From Turnera subulata (lineage: Eukaryota > Streptophyta > Magnoliopsida > Malpighiales > Passifloraceae): DNA of 64,000 nucleotides. The DNA is taken from positions 9,521-73,520 of the forward strand of contig JAKUCV010001438.1 in NCBI GenBank assembly GCA_028386065.3, given 5' to 3'. The first letter of the stretch is position 1. Each line of letters opens with the position of its first letter. This document shows, piece after piece, positions 1-12,061 of the stretch. The notes under the pieces were generated by a model. The model ran no database searches. It had not been told where the DNA came from and saw only the letters and a list, made by a program, of their open reading frames with translations. The translations under genes and the position numbers were made by a program.

Positions 1-21
1 CCCCCCCCCCCCCCCCCCCCC
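1..21. repeat. Poly-C run at the window edge
   Basis: The window opens with 21 consecutive C residues and then ordinary AT-rich sequence. A G/C homopolymer of this length is rare in plant DNA. It may be a real tract, or an assembly or gap-filling artefact like the 105-base G run at 60226-60330. Confidence 0.9.
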
Positions 22-594
22 TTCTTAGCTTTTTGGACCTACAGCTATAACTAATAAAGAAATATGGCTCAAATGGGACTTAGTTGCGGAAAACCCAAAG
101 GTTTAGGACTTGGTAGATATTTATCCCTTCCAATTTTGACCACTACGACTAAATTGACCCAAATTTGAAAACTGATGTATTAAATTTGTAGACCCAAATT
201 GGCTAAGAGGGGGATAAATTAGCCCCTTTTTTGATTAAGCACTGATTTGACACGACTAATGCCAAATCCTTCATGATTTTGAAACTGGAGATTATGAACA
301 CAAAGAGCACACTAAATCACATTTAAGAAAGAAGGATTAGAGAAATTTGCACACAGATTTAGAGTGGTTCGCTATTTAAGACTACATCCACTCAAGAAGT
401 CTACCTTGAGATTTCTAACCTTCACTATACTTTGGCTTTTTTTGGTTGAACCACAACCTTTTACAAGCATTTGCTAGGCTAAGCTCAAACCTATCACTCA
501 CCACGAACCTCCCTAGTTTGCTGATTCCCACTTTGATGCAAGCAAGCAAGCACCAAGTGGAGCTAAAGGGGATGATGCTTGCTTGCTTGCATCA
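22..594 (-). mobile_element. Partial 3' LTR of a CRM-like Ty3/gypsy element
   Basis: On the reverse strand an LTR-like start TGATGC lies at about 594, inside the last codons of the adjacent integrase reading frame. Three other LTRs in this window (11157-12061, 50511-51469, 55010-55999) share the TGATGC start and end in GCCGTATCA. That end is not seen here, so this LTR is cut by the window edge or by the poly-C run. A pol frame that runs into the 3' LTR is typical of the CRM clade of chromoviruses. The internal sequence is diverged and I cannot align it well with the other copies, so extent and family are provisional. Confidence 0.45.
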
Positions 595-1876
595 TTCCCC
601 TCCTCCTCAAAATGATTCGCCCTCGAATCTAAACCTGCATTGTCAAAGGGAGAAAGATCAGCAAGATTAAAAGTAGCACTCACTGCATACTCACTAGGCA
701 GATCTATCTTGTAGGCATTGTCATTTATACGCTCCAACACTTGAAAAGGACCATCCCTCCTAGCATCTAGCTTTGATTTCTTTTGCTTAGGAAACCTCTC
801 CTTCCTAAAGTTCACCCAAACCCAATCCCTAGGCTCAAATTTCATCAACTTGCGCCCTTAATTAGCCCTTTGAGCATAGTTTTCATTCTTGGCTTCAATG
901 TGCTTGCGAGCCTTCTCATGTATAGATTGAACCAACTTTGGTTTTTGCTGCCCATCTACCTTAGCAATCTCATTCAAAGGTGAAGGCAATAAATCTAAGG
1001 GGGTTAGTGGATTAAAATCATACACAATCTCAAATAGTGAATAACCTGTAGAAGAATGAATGCTCCTATTATAAGCAAACTTAATCAATGGCAAACAATC
1101 TTCCCAAGTCTTCAAATTCTTGCCCACAATAATACACAATAAAGATCCTAAAGTCTATTCACCACTTCAGTTTGGCCATCAGTTTGAGGATGACAAGCAG
1201 TGGAAAACAACAACTTGGTCCCCAATTTATTCCATAATGCATGCCAAAACGACTAAAGAATTTAGCATCTCTATCAGAAACAGTTATCCTAGGAATGCCA
1301 TGCAAACGAACTACATCCCTAAAGAACAATTCAGCCACATGAGAAGCATCATCAGTTTTATGACAAGCAATAAAATGAGCCATCTTGCTAAACTTGTCAA
1401 CAACAACAAAGATGCTATCCCTACCTTTCCTAGCCCTAGGCAATCCAATCACAAAATCCATAGAAAGATCAATCCAAGGATGAGTATGAACAGGTAAAGG
1501 AGTGTACAACTCATGAGGTTGCACCCTAGATTTCGCATGGCGACATGCCACACATGCATTACAAACCTACTCAACATTCTTCTTCATATTTGGCCAATAA
1601 AAATATTCCTCCAGAATGTCAAAAGTTTTAAAAATAAAGTGACCCATCAGGCCACCATCATGTGCTTCCCTAACCAAAAGCTCACGCATAGAACAATATG
1701 GAATGCAAAGTTTTCCTTCAAGAAATAAATATCCATTATCTCTATAAAACTTTTGAAAACCAGATTGTTCACATGCATCATACACATTAGCAAAGTCAGG
1801 ATCAGATTTATACAATTCCTTGATATACTCAAATCAAATCAACTTAGAACTATGAGAAGAGATTAAAACATACCTC
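513..1876 (-). pseudogene. Ty3/gypsy pol remnant: RNase H end, H2C2 zinc finger, integrase
   Basis: Read on the reverse strand this is the 3' part of a Ty3/gypsy polyprotein. In order it shows the end of RNase H (about 1876-1816), the HHCC zinc-binding region (1815-1540, including the [13 protein letters not shown] stretch), the integrase core (1540-1000, with [13 protein letters not shown] and the DRDAKFFS motif), and the integrase C-terminal part (848-600) ending in a DSR-N-F-EEEGND motif. The gene is dead: a TAG stop at 1567-1569, a frameshift between about 1240 and 1140, and a TAA stop between 848 and 858. The missing 5' part (gag, protease, reverse transcriptase) is cut off at 1876/1877, where LTR1 of another element begins. 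The C-terminal motif and the overlap with the LTR suggest the CRM clade; Ty3/gypsy itself is certain. Confidence 0.85.
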
Positions 1877-2519
1877 TATGAACATCCAAATTTGACCTAA
1901 GAATATTCTTCTAACTTAGATTTTGAATGTACTCAAACCATAAGATCAATGAGATGATTTGGTCTTTGGCTAAGGCACATTTAGCATCTATGTTAGTAGA
2001 GTGCGCATATCTTATGAATTGGGAGTTTATATATTTGAATCTTAGGGTTAATAAGATGATTTAATCTTAAGAAAAAAATATGTTAAAATTTAATTCATTA
2101 GAATATTGTCTTATTTCACTCATTTGGGCTTTTTGTTTATTTTTACCCAATTATATTGAGATGAATTATTTTTGGATTAAGGATAAATTTGAGGACCTAG
2201 GCTAATGGAATATGGACTTTCCAGAGTTAATCAACCCGTAAGCACATTACTTGCAGACTAATTTTAGCTCTGATTTTCGTGGAAAATTAGAGTTAAATCA
2301 TCTTTTAATGGGAAATGTGTTTTTGGTATGATTTATGCATAAAATGAGGATTTAATGTGTGTCAATCAATTAGGAGATTATTGGGAGGAGTAGTAATCAA
2401 GAAAAGAGGTGATTCTGGATTGATTAGGGGTTGATTACGCGGTGGGATCAAATCAGGGATGAATTAGGGGAAACTGGGAGCAAAAAAGGAAAGAAATAGC
2501 GGGCACAGGGGAGCCGGGC

Positions 2520-2620
2520 AGCCATGGCGGGATGACCGCTAGGTCCGGGCGGCCATCTATTGATGCCCTCCGGGCCTGGTAGCCATCCAACAGATGACCG
2601 CCGGGCATGGCGGTCATGGG
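2520..2620. promoter_or_regulatory. GC-rich inverted-motif cluster in LTR1 U3
   Basis: Several copies of ATGGCGG / GATGACCGCC / GGCGGTCATG occur in alternating orientation, in a GC-rich island within otherwise AT-rich LTR. The cluster lies about 120-220 bp upstream of the TATA box. A similar cluster is in LTR3 (27835-27930) and, unexpectedly, upstream of the antisense ORF of element B (19611-19690). Function unknown; it could be a hairpin or a protein-binding module. Confidence 0.6.
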
Positions 2621-2743
2621 TGCCCAGATTGCCCGATTTCCTCCGATTTCGCCCCTAATTTGATTCTACACGGTCTTGGCCCAAAATTTTGGCTGAAACC
2701 TTGGTTATTAACCAGGTCCACACCCCTACACTCCCCTCAACAC

Positions 2744-2751
2744 TATAAATA
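2744..2751 (+). promoter_or_regulatory. TATA box of LTR1
   Basis: TATAAATA in the context CACTATAAATAGGG, a typical plant pol II TATA box. The equivalent site in LTR3 is at 28045-28052. Both are followed by a C/A-rich leader containing TTACACACA, so the R region probably starts about 30 bp downstream. Confidence 0.75.
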
Positions 2752-3333
2752 GGGCCTCTCATTCACATTTCAAAGAATCAATTTCTCATTACACACACAC
2801 CCCCCATAAGCTTTGTTGCTTGGAGAAACTCTACTTCTCCAAGCCCAGAAATCTTTCTATAGGCAGAAAATCTGGAAGAATTTTGTGGATAGCATCAACA
2901 AAGAGGCAGTAAGGGTAGACCAACAGAGAATCAAAAATTAAGCTAAGGAGTAGGAAGAAAGTGGGTGCACAATTCAACCCAAACCAAGGAGCAAGAGGAG
3001 GGCTACAAGAAGTAACACTAAACCCCTTTTTTGTTTACTTTTTGTTGAGGATTTAATGATGTTATTGATGATGTGAGTGCTGTGATGCCATGAGCAAGAA
3101 CCACGTGGGCTTTGAACCCGGTCGCCGGGGTACGTAGGTGGTCTCTAATGGTGGAGACTCAAGCCCAAATATTTTTATTTATATTTTTTTTCAATTCAAT
3201 TTTGTTATTTTCTGTGACTTGTTTCCACACCTCACACACACTTGCACAAGGCATACATATTTTCTTCAATTGCACAAAGTTTTGCCCCAACACGGATGGG
3301 TGCCTAACACCTTCCCATCCGTGACGAACCCCT

Positions 3334-4863
3334 TGTTAGTGTAATATGCCCAAAAGCCAATCATGGATGATTATTTGTAGTCATGTATACGCATTAAGGT
3401 TATTCCAACAAGTATCGTTTATGAGATAAACGCTTGCACATACTTATAACCCTAGAATATTTCATATTTTTAAATTGTCCCTAGTCGATTATTATTATGG
3501 ATGGGTTGTAATAATAAATTAAGACTAGCGTATGTTGAGAGTTTATATGTGATATGAATTCAACATATGGGTACAAGTTGGAGAACTTGTGGACTGGACC
3601 GACCCACATAAGAACGCTACATGGAACGTTATATGTTTTGTCGATAGCGGTTCTTATAATGTATTGTCCTTAGACCTGTGATCATCAAGGTTCCCAACAT
3701 GTGAGTCATATGCTTTGATATTATTCCTGGTCATCCGTAACTGGATAGACGTAAGGGTAATCATTGGGTATATGATGAGTGTGTAGTGGGTTTTGTATGA
3801 TCCAGAGGGGATTCGTCCAACCCATATAACGGGTATATTATCGGAGTGTTTCTTGATAGAGTTGAACCGTAAATGCATGGCCATGCTCGGATAATGATAT
3901 ATGATATCATTGGTATCCGTTTTACTGGTTAACTGGAGGATCAAGAAACCGGGATTAAACATATGCGAGATTGACATATTCCATGTCTCGTGTTTAATCT
4001 TGATAATGGGACGAAGGGACGATGACATGTTCCGAGGCACGTGGAATCAGTATTGATCTTGTCGTTCGGGAGGCAATGATGTGTTGCTAGACGCCGCTCT
4101 TTGCTTATAATTGTAAAATGATATTTTACGATTATTGTCGGACGTACAAGTGCCTACAGGGTCACACACATATAGCCGTTGATTCGAGCAGGTGGTTGAA
4201 CCGTGGTTGGACTATGGTTGAACTAAGGTGTGGTTGGACCGCGGTTGAACTGTGGTTGGACCAGGGTCGTTTTTGGGCTGGTTTGGTTCACTAAATGTCA
4301 GATTTTTGAACCAAAACATGCTGAGTTGTGTTGATAATGCTTAGTGGGAAACATGATTATGTGGAGACATAATCATGTTGCTTAGTGGACCACAATGTTG
4401 GCCATTAACTCCACTAATGCATTATGCCTTTGGGGGTTGAGTGATCAGATCACTATTGCTCATCTTCTTCCTCACACACACTTGTTCTTGAGAGAATTTT
4501 CAGAGCTTGAGAAGAGTTCTTGAGTGGTCTGAAAATTGAGAGAAAAAACACCACACACAAAAGCTCCCGAAAACTTGTTGCTAGCACACCAGTTCGGGAG
4601 AGCTCGGGTTGAAGATCGTGAGACGTTCTTCTTCTGGTTACAGCGGTTCGTGTGGATACCGTAGAGGGGCGAGGCTTTTGTCTGGCTCTAGCTGATTCGG
4701 TTCTACAGTTGGGTGAAAGACCTCAACCGTTACAGGTATGAAAAATTGTTATTCGGTTTAGCTCACTTCACATGGATCCTTCATGTGTATCCGGTATTTC
4801 CGCTGCGCATACACGTTGTATTTTGTGCTTTTGATTGTCAATTGCATGAACTGGATACTTACA
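3334..4863 (+). mobile_element. Solo LTR nested in LTR1, TSD CCCCT
   Basis: A 1530-bp insertion beginning TGTTAGTG and ending CTTACA. It is flanked by a perfect 5-bp direct repeat CCCCT (3329-3333 and 4864-4868). The flanking LTR1 sequence is contiguous when the insertion is removed, judged against LTR2 around 15325. It has no coding capacity, PBS or second LTR, so it is a solo LTR left by LTR-LTR recombination. The beginning TGTTAGTGTAATATGCCC resembles Ty1/copia LTRs of plants, which is a tentative family call. A short degenerate repeat (GGTTGGAC / GGTTGAAC units) lies at about 4190-4265. Orientation is inferred and weak. Confidence 0.8.
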
Positions 4864-5060
4864 CCCCTGGCCCATTATCTTTGGTTCGTTAATTAGTTAC
4901 TTTGAATGGAGTCATTGGGATTCAAGAACGGGTTTTTCCCGAATTTTGTCCCATAATAAAATTCAGGTGGTGACTCCATAGATATTAGGTGTTGGTTAAG
5001 AAGAAGGTGTAAAGGAAAAGGTGAGGAGACCCAAGTGATTTTGGGTCAGGTTCTCACAGC

Positions 5061-5078
5061 TGGCGACTCCATTGGGGA
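5061..5078 (+). promoter_or_regulatory. Primer-binding site of element A
   Basis: TGGCGACTCCATTGGGGA starts two bases after the LTR1 end. The same site with small changes follows LTR2 (15484-15501) and is on the - strand at 30467-30484. TGG followed by CGAC fits the 3' end of a tRNA such as tRNA-Arg, the primer reported for Ogre elements. I assigned it by pattern, not by alignment to a tRNA. Confidence 0.75.
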
Positions 5079-5829
5079 TTCTGAGGGTTTAAGAAACTTT
5101 GTGCAATTATTAAATTTTGTATGCCTTTATACGTGTCATCATAAGTGCCTTGCATTCATGACAATTGATGTGAATCCTCTACTGTAAGAGGGCGAGGGAA
5201 TCCAAGTCCGCTACATGCTTTCCTTAAGCGATAGTCGCTTGAGTGAACCCGTTTCTCGATACTTAGCAATGATGGGGATTAATGGGCGTTGGACCTCACG
5301 CGATATCCATTATCACATATGAGTAGGTCAACCTATCCCCTAGCGGCAATTTTTAGCCTCCAACCAGTTGCATACCTAGAGCATCTCATGCATGATAATT
5401 CAATAAGTGGTATATGTATTTGTGTGGTATACTTCATGCCTTGTATATATGTGTTGTGTCTTGTTATTTTGGAGCTTGAATTTATGCATACATCGGGGAT
5501 GTGAAAAAAGGAGAAGAGAGGGAGGTCATCCATGGTTATCAAGCAAGAAAAATGCCTAATCTTCAAGGAGTAATCACCCAAGACTCAGAAGAAGATTCAT
5601 TTTGTGAAAATTTTAGTAAATGTTTAACTGACCAGAAAATTCGAAGATTAGATTTGCATAACGCATGACATTCTGCATACTTTCAAAAACAAGTGAAGTA
5701 TAACCAAGTTGGAAGTCAATTCCCACATCACCCTCTTTACCCAAACCCGTTGTTAACAACCCTTTTTTCGGACCTACCCAGACGAGATCTTGAATTCCAC
5801 TTTTCTACCTTTGACAGTGAAAAGGAATC

Positions 5830-6415
5830 ATGAGCAGTGAGGATATTGACCAATCAAAAGGCGGCATTGGCACGAGTGTGAACCCAGGGGACAGGCCGAT
5901 GAGGGAAAATGAGCAACCAGTGTACGAAGATCGGAGCCTCCAATAAGAAAGGAAGTACAATCCACATTTAGAGCCTTGATGAGTAAGTTAGAGGAGACAG
6001 TCCTCTAGGGAATTCTGCTTGGACAACCACTCGCCCAGGCAGCCATGAGAAAATTTTGAGATGCTATGGGGCAATATGCTCTGGTCGAAGATGTGATAAG
6101 GGGCATTCAACTCCAAAATGTTGCACTCACTCGAGAAAGCATGAAGACAAAAGAGACCCTCTGGATTGCATTAGGGAAATGAGGGAGAGCAAATGGGATG
6201 ATTGGAATGATGCTTCAAGGTCTGATGAAAAATTGAAACCTCAAGAGGTCATGATGGTTAATGAGGAAAACGAGGATGATCCAAAAAATGAAGATGAGGC
6301 CATGATGGTTGAAGTCCAACAAGATGATCCCAGTGAAACCGTTACTATAGTCCCACAGAGGAAGCTTATGTATCCAGACAAGATAGAGTGGACAATGGAA
6401 AAGGACGTTTAGAGA
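5830..6415 (+). pseudogene. gag-region remnant of element A
   Basis: A short frame starting at 5830 (MSSEDIDQSKGGIGTS) stops at 5944. A second frame at 6056-6415 is rich in Asp, Glu and Lys and ends after a PDKIEWTMEKDV-like stretch. They lie where gag sits in element B, but the core gag motifs seen in B (15936-17409) are not preserved. I see no intact protein, and these are best read as decayed coding remnants. Confidence 0.35.
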
Positions 6416-7651
6416 TTTCAATTGGGGTGGATGGGGTTTCTTTAAATGTCGAGTCTGTTATTTCTTTTTAGAATAAAAAGGGGAATCATGGTGTATCTTT
6501 GATAACCTCACCCCGAAAAGTCAAGGTCGTCAATCTTATGTCCTGTCATTTAATTTCTATTTAATGAATGAAAGAAAATCCTTCTGTCTACGGGTATGGT
6601 GTTTTGACTCTTACCAAAGTTTATTAATTTAGCTTGGGAACTATGAAAATAAACTACGAAGACCTGATCCAGTAAATCGAATTTATTTTAGATTTTCATG
6701 TGTGTTCTAGCTATGTCTTAAAGCTTGGCTTGCGAAGTCATCCTCCAAAAAGAAGAAAAAAAAAAGAAAAAAAGGAAAAAAAAAGCAAACAAAACAAGAA
6801 GAAGAAAAAAAGAAGAAAAAGAAGGAGAAAAATTTCGGTGACTTCACAACCAATGTGCCATTTAAAATTTCTGGGGAAACACTTTTTAACCTTAGTTCAT
6901 GAAAAACTAGATGTCATCTCCTCACTGGTACATAGGCAACTCAATAATGAGCTCAGTCTAAATAATCTTGGTTCCTAAGCTAAATTAATGAAGGGGTATG
7001 GTAAGGTTTGAATTTGGGTTATGCTTGTCAGGAAGAGTCCTTAGTTACTTAAAACATTGTCCTCAGGATTTTCCAAGGTGTGCCTCTATCAGCAAACGGA
7101 AAAGAGGGGATCAAAATTTAGGTCATCTTTTGAGAGGTATCACCAAGAACAAGGGAGCTGTAAGCTCTTCGTCATCGGGCTAGATGGTCAATGGTTGCAC
7201 AATCTTTGAGGAAGTGAAAATGAAAGGAAAAAAAAAAGAAAGAAAAGAGAGGGGGCATCAGTCCGTTAGGTTGAAACCCAAAAGGGCAGCGTAGGCAAAA
7301 ATTAGGACATGCCTGCTAGGTTGAAAACTCGAAAGGGCAGCCTAGGCAAAAGTTAAGGCTGACGGTGTTTGGGGAGACATGGGTTCATGCTCATTGCCAT
7401 TGAAAGAGTTTCCTGGAATATTCTTTTACGATTCATCCAATGAATGAGAATGGGGGAATTCGAGACCATGCAGAAACCCATCGAACCAATACCTAAGCCA
7501 ACTTGACATCCGCGACATACGACTCGGTTATTTTCAAAAAATTGCATACATGGTTGCACTTCGCATATAGGGAAAACAAACCTGCATACATGAGGGAGAG
7601 TAAATCCATCAAAGTGCATACATCTAGAAAATAGGGCATACATGCATCAAA

Positions 7652-10166
7652 TCAAGCCTGTCTCCTCTTGCCGCGAGTCTGGCGAACCGGTCGAGTATGC
7701 TCTTAGATGGTATACTCAGAATCACCCGATGCATGATCAGTGGGATGAGGGCTTGGCTGAGGGGCAGTTGGTGGAACAAAGGGACCATGGGGACGAGGAT
7801 CTCAAGGTAGTGGCATAGGATGGGCACAACCACCCTTCCTCATGCAGGGAGTCAACTCGTGTATCTGGATAGCCTGGGCCGTCAGGGTCGCCTTCGCCCG
7901 CCCAATCAACGTCCTGAGTCGAGATGCATCAACAGCCAAAAGCTGTTGCTAGGAGAGAGTTAGTCAGATCACATGAAAAGGGAGAAGAATAGTCAATAAG
8001 ATGGTTTAAGAAAGTACCGAGGTAATGTCAGCAGGAAAAGGCAGAACATTGGGAGGAAGATCCTCGACAAAGGGCACCTGGCAACGCCTATAAGCATCAT
8101 CGAAAGACTCAAAATCGGCCTCACAAGCTGGGAGGACAGGGCCAGACACAGAAGATGATGCCCTGGTGCTCTTCTTTTTCCAAGGAGTTGAACTCTGCTG
8201 AGAAGGGCCCGCACTAGTCACTGATCCTCCTGCCTCCGGAATGGTCAAAGGTGGCATCAAGAATGTACTAATGTAAGAGGAGTAATCACAAGAGTTGGTC
8301 AGGTCGTTAGTGTGCCAATCCAAGTAATCGTCCTCGGTAACCTCACCCCACTCATTGATATCCCGCATGGAGATCGGTGGATCAGATGGTATAGATGGTA
8401 CCCCCATGGTCTCTGAGGTACCACACCCGCATTTCAGGGTATCCGATCAGACATCGGCGCAGGTTCATCTCAAAGACTGCAGCATCGTCTCCCACCAATC
8501 TATCTTGATAGGCCGCAAAGGGAGTGAATTGGATCTGCCAACAAGTATTCGGTGAGAAGATATTCAAGGGATTTCAAGAAAATGAGCAGAGACAGTGAAG
8601 GAAGGATACCTGGCCTGAAATGGCAACCCGGTCTATGTAATGCCAAGCCCACTCCCGATCATGAGCTTGATGCCGAGTCCCACGGTTCTGAGAACCCCAG
8701 CAAAGAGAAACATGCGACATCTCCTTATCACATGGCAACTCTGGAGTAGACAATCCGAGGTACTCCTGGTCCCACACCGTGAGAGTCATCTAATCAGAAT
8801 AGATAAAGGGTTAACTAAATGGGATACAGAAGATCATGGTAACTGGCATACCTCCCAGATCCAAGCTGAGCCATAGAAATACTTGGCAATAATCCGAGAG
8901 AATTTGATCATCTCTCGATAAGCATTTGCAAAGCCTGCCGAAGCCCAGTCAATCCTTGGTCTGTCCAGGTTGACGAGTGACGCCAACAAGTCACATCGAA
9001 CTCGATCACTACCCGATGCAAAGAGAGTCCTTTTCATGCTCACCAAGATCAAGCCTCGGGCTCATTGCTCAGGCGTCCCAAGGTACTGACTGTCCAACAA
9101 GGCATCCTGTAGCCACTTAGGTGACACTTCACCTATACGAACCCACTGAGGTACAAGACCTACCAGCTCCTGAAAGCGATCAATGCCTAACTACTGATCA
9201 AAGACGATTGGTGAACCATGGAACAATAACCCGGTAATTTGAGAGAAATCCGAAGGGGTCATTGTCATCTCTCCACAGGCAAAATGAAAAGTGTTGGTGG
9301 TGTCCCACCACCTCTCGCTAAGGGCCGACACCGCTTGTAGGTCAACCTTATCCCCTCGGAAAGTGCTAAAAAAATCTCACAATCCAACTCTCTTGATGAT
9401 TTCTTGTACGGGGCTTGTTCTCCTTCACATGGGTGAGGACAAGATGATGGCTATTGGCCCCAGCATGGCTCCACTGCCGATCTTTAAAATCCTGTGTAGA
9501 TATTCCAGAAGAAGTCAATGCTCATGCCAACTCGGGCTCAGCAAAACCAAAGCAAATCCACATACATCACGATATGCATCATGGGGATAGGATTACATAC
9601 TTGCATCATGTTTTCCAGCATCAAGATAGTTTTATTTACGGGTCAAAACACAAAAAATTCACAAAACCCGCTCCGAAAAAGTTCAAAATTGGCTAAAATT
9701 GGGACAAGCCCATCCATACCCAGTCATCCAACATCGATTATATGCATTCACATCAGCAAAACAACATCCGGATCATCCCAAACTATCAAAATCTGCCAAG
9801 AATCCTAAACCCCCATATTGGCAAAACTTCAAATTGTGATTTCTTGTATTTAATCCATGAAATAAGCATATAGGGAAGCATTATAGACATCCTAGGAGCA
9901 TTTCTAAATAATCAAACACAACATGCATCACACAAATTCGAATTTAAAGGGCATACGGGTATAAACTCAAATTTTCAATTAAAATGGGATTTCAATGAGT
10001 TCTTGGTGTTGGGGTCACTTACTTGAACCTTGTGTAGTTGAGAAGAGATGTGCCTACTAGGGGATTTCAACAACAAACTCGTATCCTCCTCCGGATTGGA
10101 TTTTGGGTGGCATTTCTTCATGGATTCTTCACGCGATTTTGGGAGATTAGAAGATGTTGATGCCAT
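7652..10166 (-). pseudogene. Antisense ORF of element A, plant-mobile-domain-like, degenerate
   Basis: This is read on the reverse strand. A start at 10166 (MASTSSNLPKSREES) runs to about 10028, where CAA followed by GTAAGT gives a good splice donor. Further pieces occur at 9052-8834 (FSRIIAKYFYGSAW), 8567-8410 (FTPFAAYQDR, RVWYLRD) and 8407-8006 (Ser/Pro-rich tail). The frame can be followed to a Lys/Arg-rich end (RQTRGKRRQA, then TGA at 7652-7654). The middle pieces resemble the aminotransferase-like plant mobile domain, and layout and position match the antisense ORF of element B (19531-18173). Extra antisense ORFs between pol and the 3' LTR are described for Tat-lineage elements. Stops and frame changes show that this copy is broken. 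Confidence 0.6.
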
Positions 10167-10534
10167 GGATGGAGAATAAGAGAACTTGAGAGGAATGTTT
10201 GAGTGTTTGGGGTAAGAAAATTAAGAGGTTTTGGGGTTTGAGGGGGCGTTTGAGTGAAATAAAAGAGAAGAGAGAGGAAAAGAGGGGTTTCAAATCTGCT
10301 CCAAGGCCAGCGGTCATGTCGGGAAGGCCCGGCCCTAGCGAGCTTCCTCACATGGCTGCCACCTCACCTTTAGGTCCCTCCTTGATTTTTTTCGCGGGCA
10401 CCGCTCCCCGAAACGGCTTTTTCTCTGAGATAAAATCCTTGTATGCATATTTTGGGTCCCAAATAACAAGAGATGATGTTTTGAATTGAGTGATTGCCCA
10501 TCAAATCTGCTAAGCTTTAATTTTCTGCTAACCT

Positions 10535-10885
10535 AGGAATAGGGGCACTACACCCCACTTTGATTAAATTCCAGGGGCATGGTACCCCACCTTGATTAAT
10601 GAACTTTCAGGGGCACGGTGAGCCCATTTATTCGATTTTTATTCGACTGGGGACTAGGACGCTCGGGATAGTTGTGAACCAGGGGCACACTAAGCCCCCC
10701 TCTCTAAAACTATGATTAGATAATGCTGGGGGCATCATGCCCCATCCTGAGGAAACCAGACCAGGGGCATGATGTGCCCGCATTTAGGCAAGGGGCACGA
10801 CATACCCCATTCCTTTCAAACCCACTAGGGAACCTGAGAACACGAGAAGTGTGAGACATATATAACCTAGGGGCATGTGATCCAG
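10535..10885. repeat. Array of GGGGCA(N4-7)CCC near-palindromes, element A
   Basis: About eight short motifs of the form AGGGGCA, a variable 4-7 base middle, then CCCC or CCC. They start near 10539, 10571, 10610, 10680, 10728, 10771, 10793 and 10868. The arms are constant and the middles vary. The same arrangement with a different, more uniform middle is in element B (19875-19930 and 22550-23345). It looks like a series of short potential hairpins in the 3' untranslated part of the element. Confidence 0.7.
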
Positions 10886-10939
10886 ACCACGCTGAATTAG
10901 TATGATAATGAGAGAACATGAGATACCTAGAGATGAGAA

Positions 10940-11151
10940 AACTAAGCCATGAGTGAAAAGCCGAGGACCCGACCCTTGCAACCTAGAGAGGAGTGAACCC
11001 AAAGCCGGGAGCCGGTTCTCGCAAGCCGTGAAATGAGAGAACCCGGATGCGAGGAGGAGAACAAACCCAAAGCTGGGACCCCGTTCCCATAAACCTTGAG
11101 AGGAGCCCAGAACAAACCAGGAGAGAAACAAAACCAAGAGATGAGCAAACT
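10940..11151. repeat. Degenerate AAGCCGGGA-type repeats
   Basis: Imperfect repeats built around GAACCCAAAGCYGGGANCC and CCTTGAGAGGAG. They are the left part of the 44-bp tandem repeat block that resumes at 12062, on the far side of the solo LTR inserted at 11157-12061. Confidence 0.65.
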
Positions 11152-11156
11152 AGAAG

Positions 11157-12061
11157 TGATACGGCAACACTACCAGAACAAAGCTAGATAGCACCTCCGA
11201 TTCAATCGAGTCACCAAGATCAGAAATCAATTCAACCAAAAGCTTTAGTGATTACCTCTATCACCTCAAAACACAACAAAGGCGTTAAGCAACAATAGAG
11301 TAATAAACACAAGGAATCTTGTAAACGCCACAAGCAAATCAATTACTTGATAAGTAAACACAATCCCTAAAATAAACAAGAGAGAAATCCATCTAACTTG
11401 CAAAACAAGGTTTAAGAGAGCCTCTAACTTTATTAGCAAAATAGCTATCAATAAACAATATTCATCCTCCGTCTAAAATATGAACCCCAAGGGTCTTATT
11501 TATACTAGTCTAATACTAAACCCTAATGGACTTGGACTTGTAACTAAAATAATAAAATAAAATAAAACGACTTTATGTTACTATTCACGCGGGTACTATT
11601 CACGTAAATAGTAACCGTAACTCTAAAGTGGATTGGATTTGTAATTCCAATTCCCTAATGGACTAGGTTTTATAAATAAAAATAAACCCAAATTAAATAA
11701 CTAAAGCCCAACAATTAATGACCCAAATAATAAATAACACCAAGCCGAAATTATAATCCATAAATAATAAAATTCGGCTAAACTAAAATAATAAAAATAA
11801 TTGATGTCGACATGGGCCCCACTTTCTCCAGCTAGATTGTCATCGTGGGTCCCACTCTTCTCCAAGCTTATTCTCCATCTCTTCTTGAATTTCTTGTGAG
11901 AATGAATCTTGGACATGATTCTAAAAGTGAGCTTGTGATGATGAACTTTGAGCTTGTTAGAATACATCCAAGTTCCTTGCTTCTCGTTATTGCTTCCTCC
12001 ATTGTCGCCTTGGCGTGCATTATTCTTCCAGTCTCTAAGCTTGCCTGGGTGATTTGCATCA
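11157..12061 (-). mobile_element. CRM-like solo LTR, TSD AGAAG
   Basis: A 905-bp insertion on the reverse strand, starting TGATGCAAATCACC and ending GCCGTATCA. It is flanked by a perfect 5-bp direct repeat AGAAG (11152-11156 and 12062-12066). It lies inside the AAGCCGGGA repeat block of element A. The same LTR family is at 50511-51469 (solo) and 55010-55999 (5' LTR of a deleted element). The longer reverse-strand reading frames across 11700-12544 are not coding; they come from LTR and tandem-repeat sequence. Confidence 0.88.

Larger units (their letters stand above)
1877..5058 (+). mobile_element. LTR1 of Tat/Ogre-like element A (with nested solo LTR)
   Basis: About 1.65 kb of LTR once the nested insertion at 3334-4863 is removed. 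The 5' end (TATGAACA, a mutated TGTGAACA) and the next 400 bp match 12995-13390 closely and 24176-24480 loosely. The 3' third (about 3050-3330 and 4870-5058) matches 15090-15481 and 28735-29118. It ends in CTCACA and is followed at once by a primer-binding site beginning TGGCGAC. A TATA box lies at 2744-2751. A cluster of GGCGGTCAT / ATGACCGCC inverted motifs lies just upstream at 2520-2620. It was inserted into the RNase H region of the CRM-like pol to its left. The LTR length and PBS fit the Tat lineage, to which Ogre belongs. Confidence 0.8.

Noticed and set aside
6700..6978. Lys/Arg-rich frame on the + strand
   Set aside because: Produced by an A/G-rich low-complexity tract within element A.
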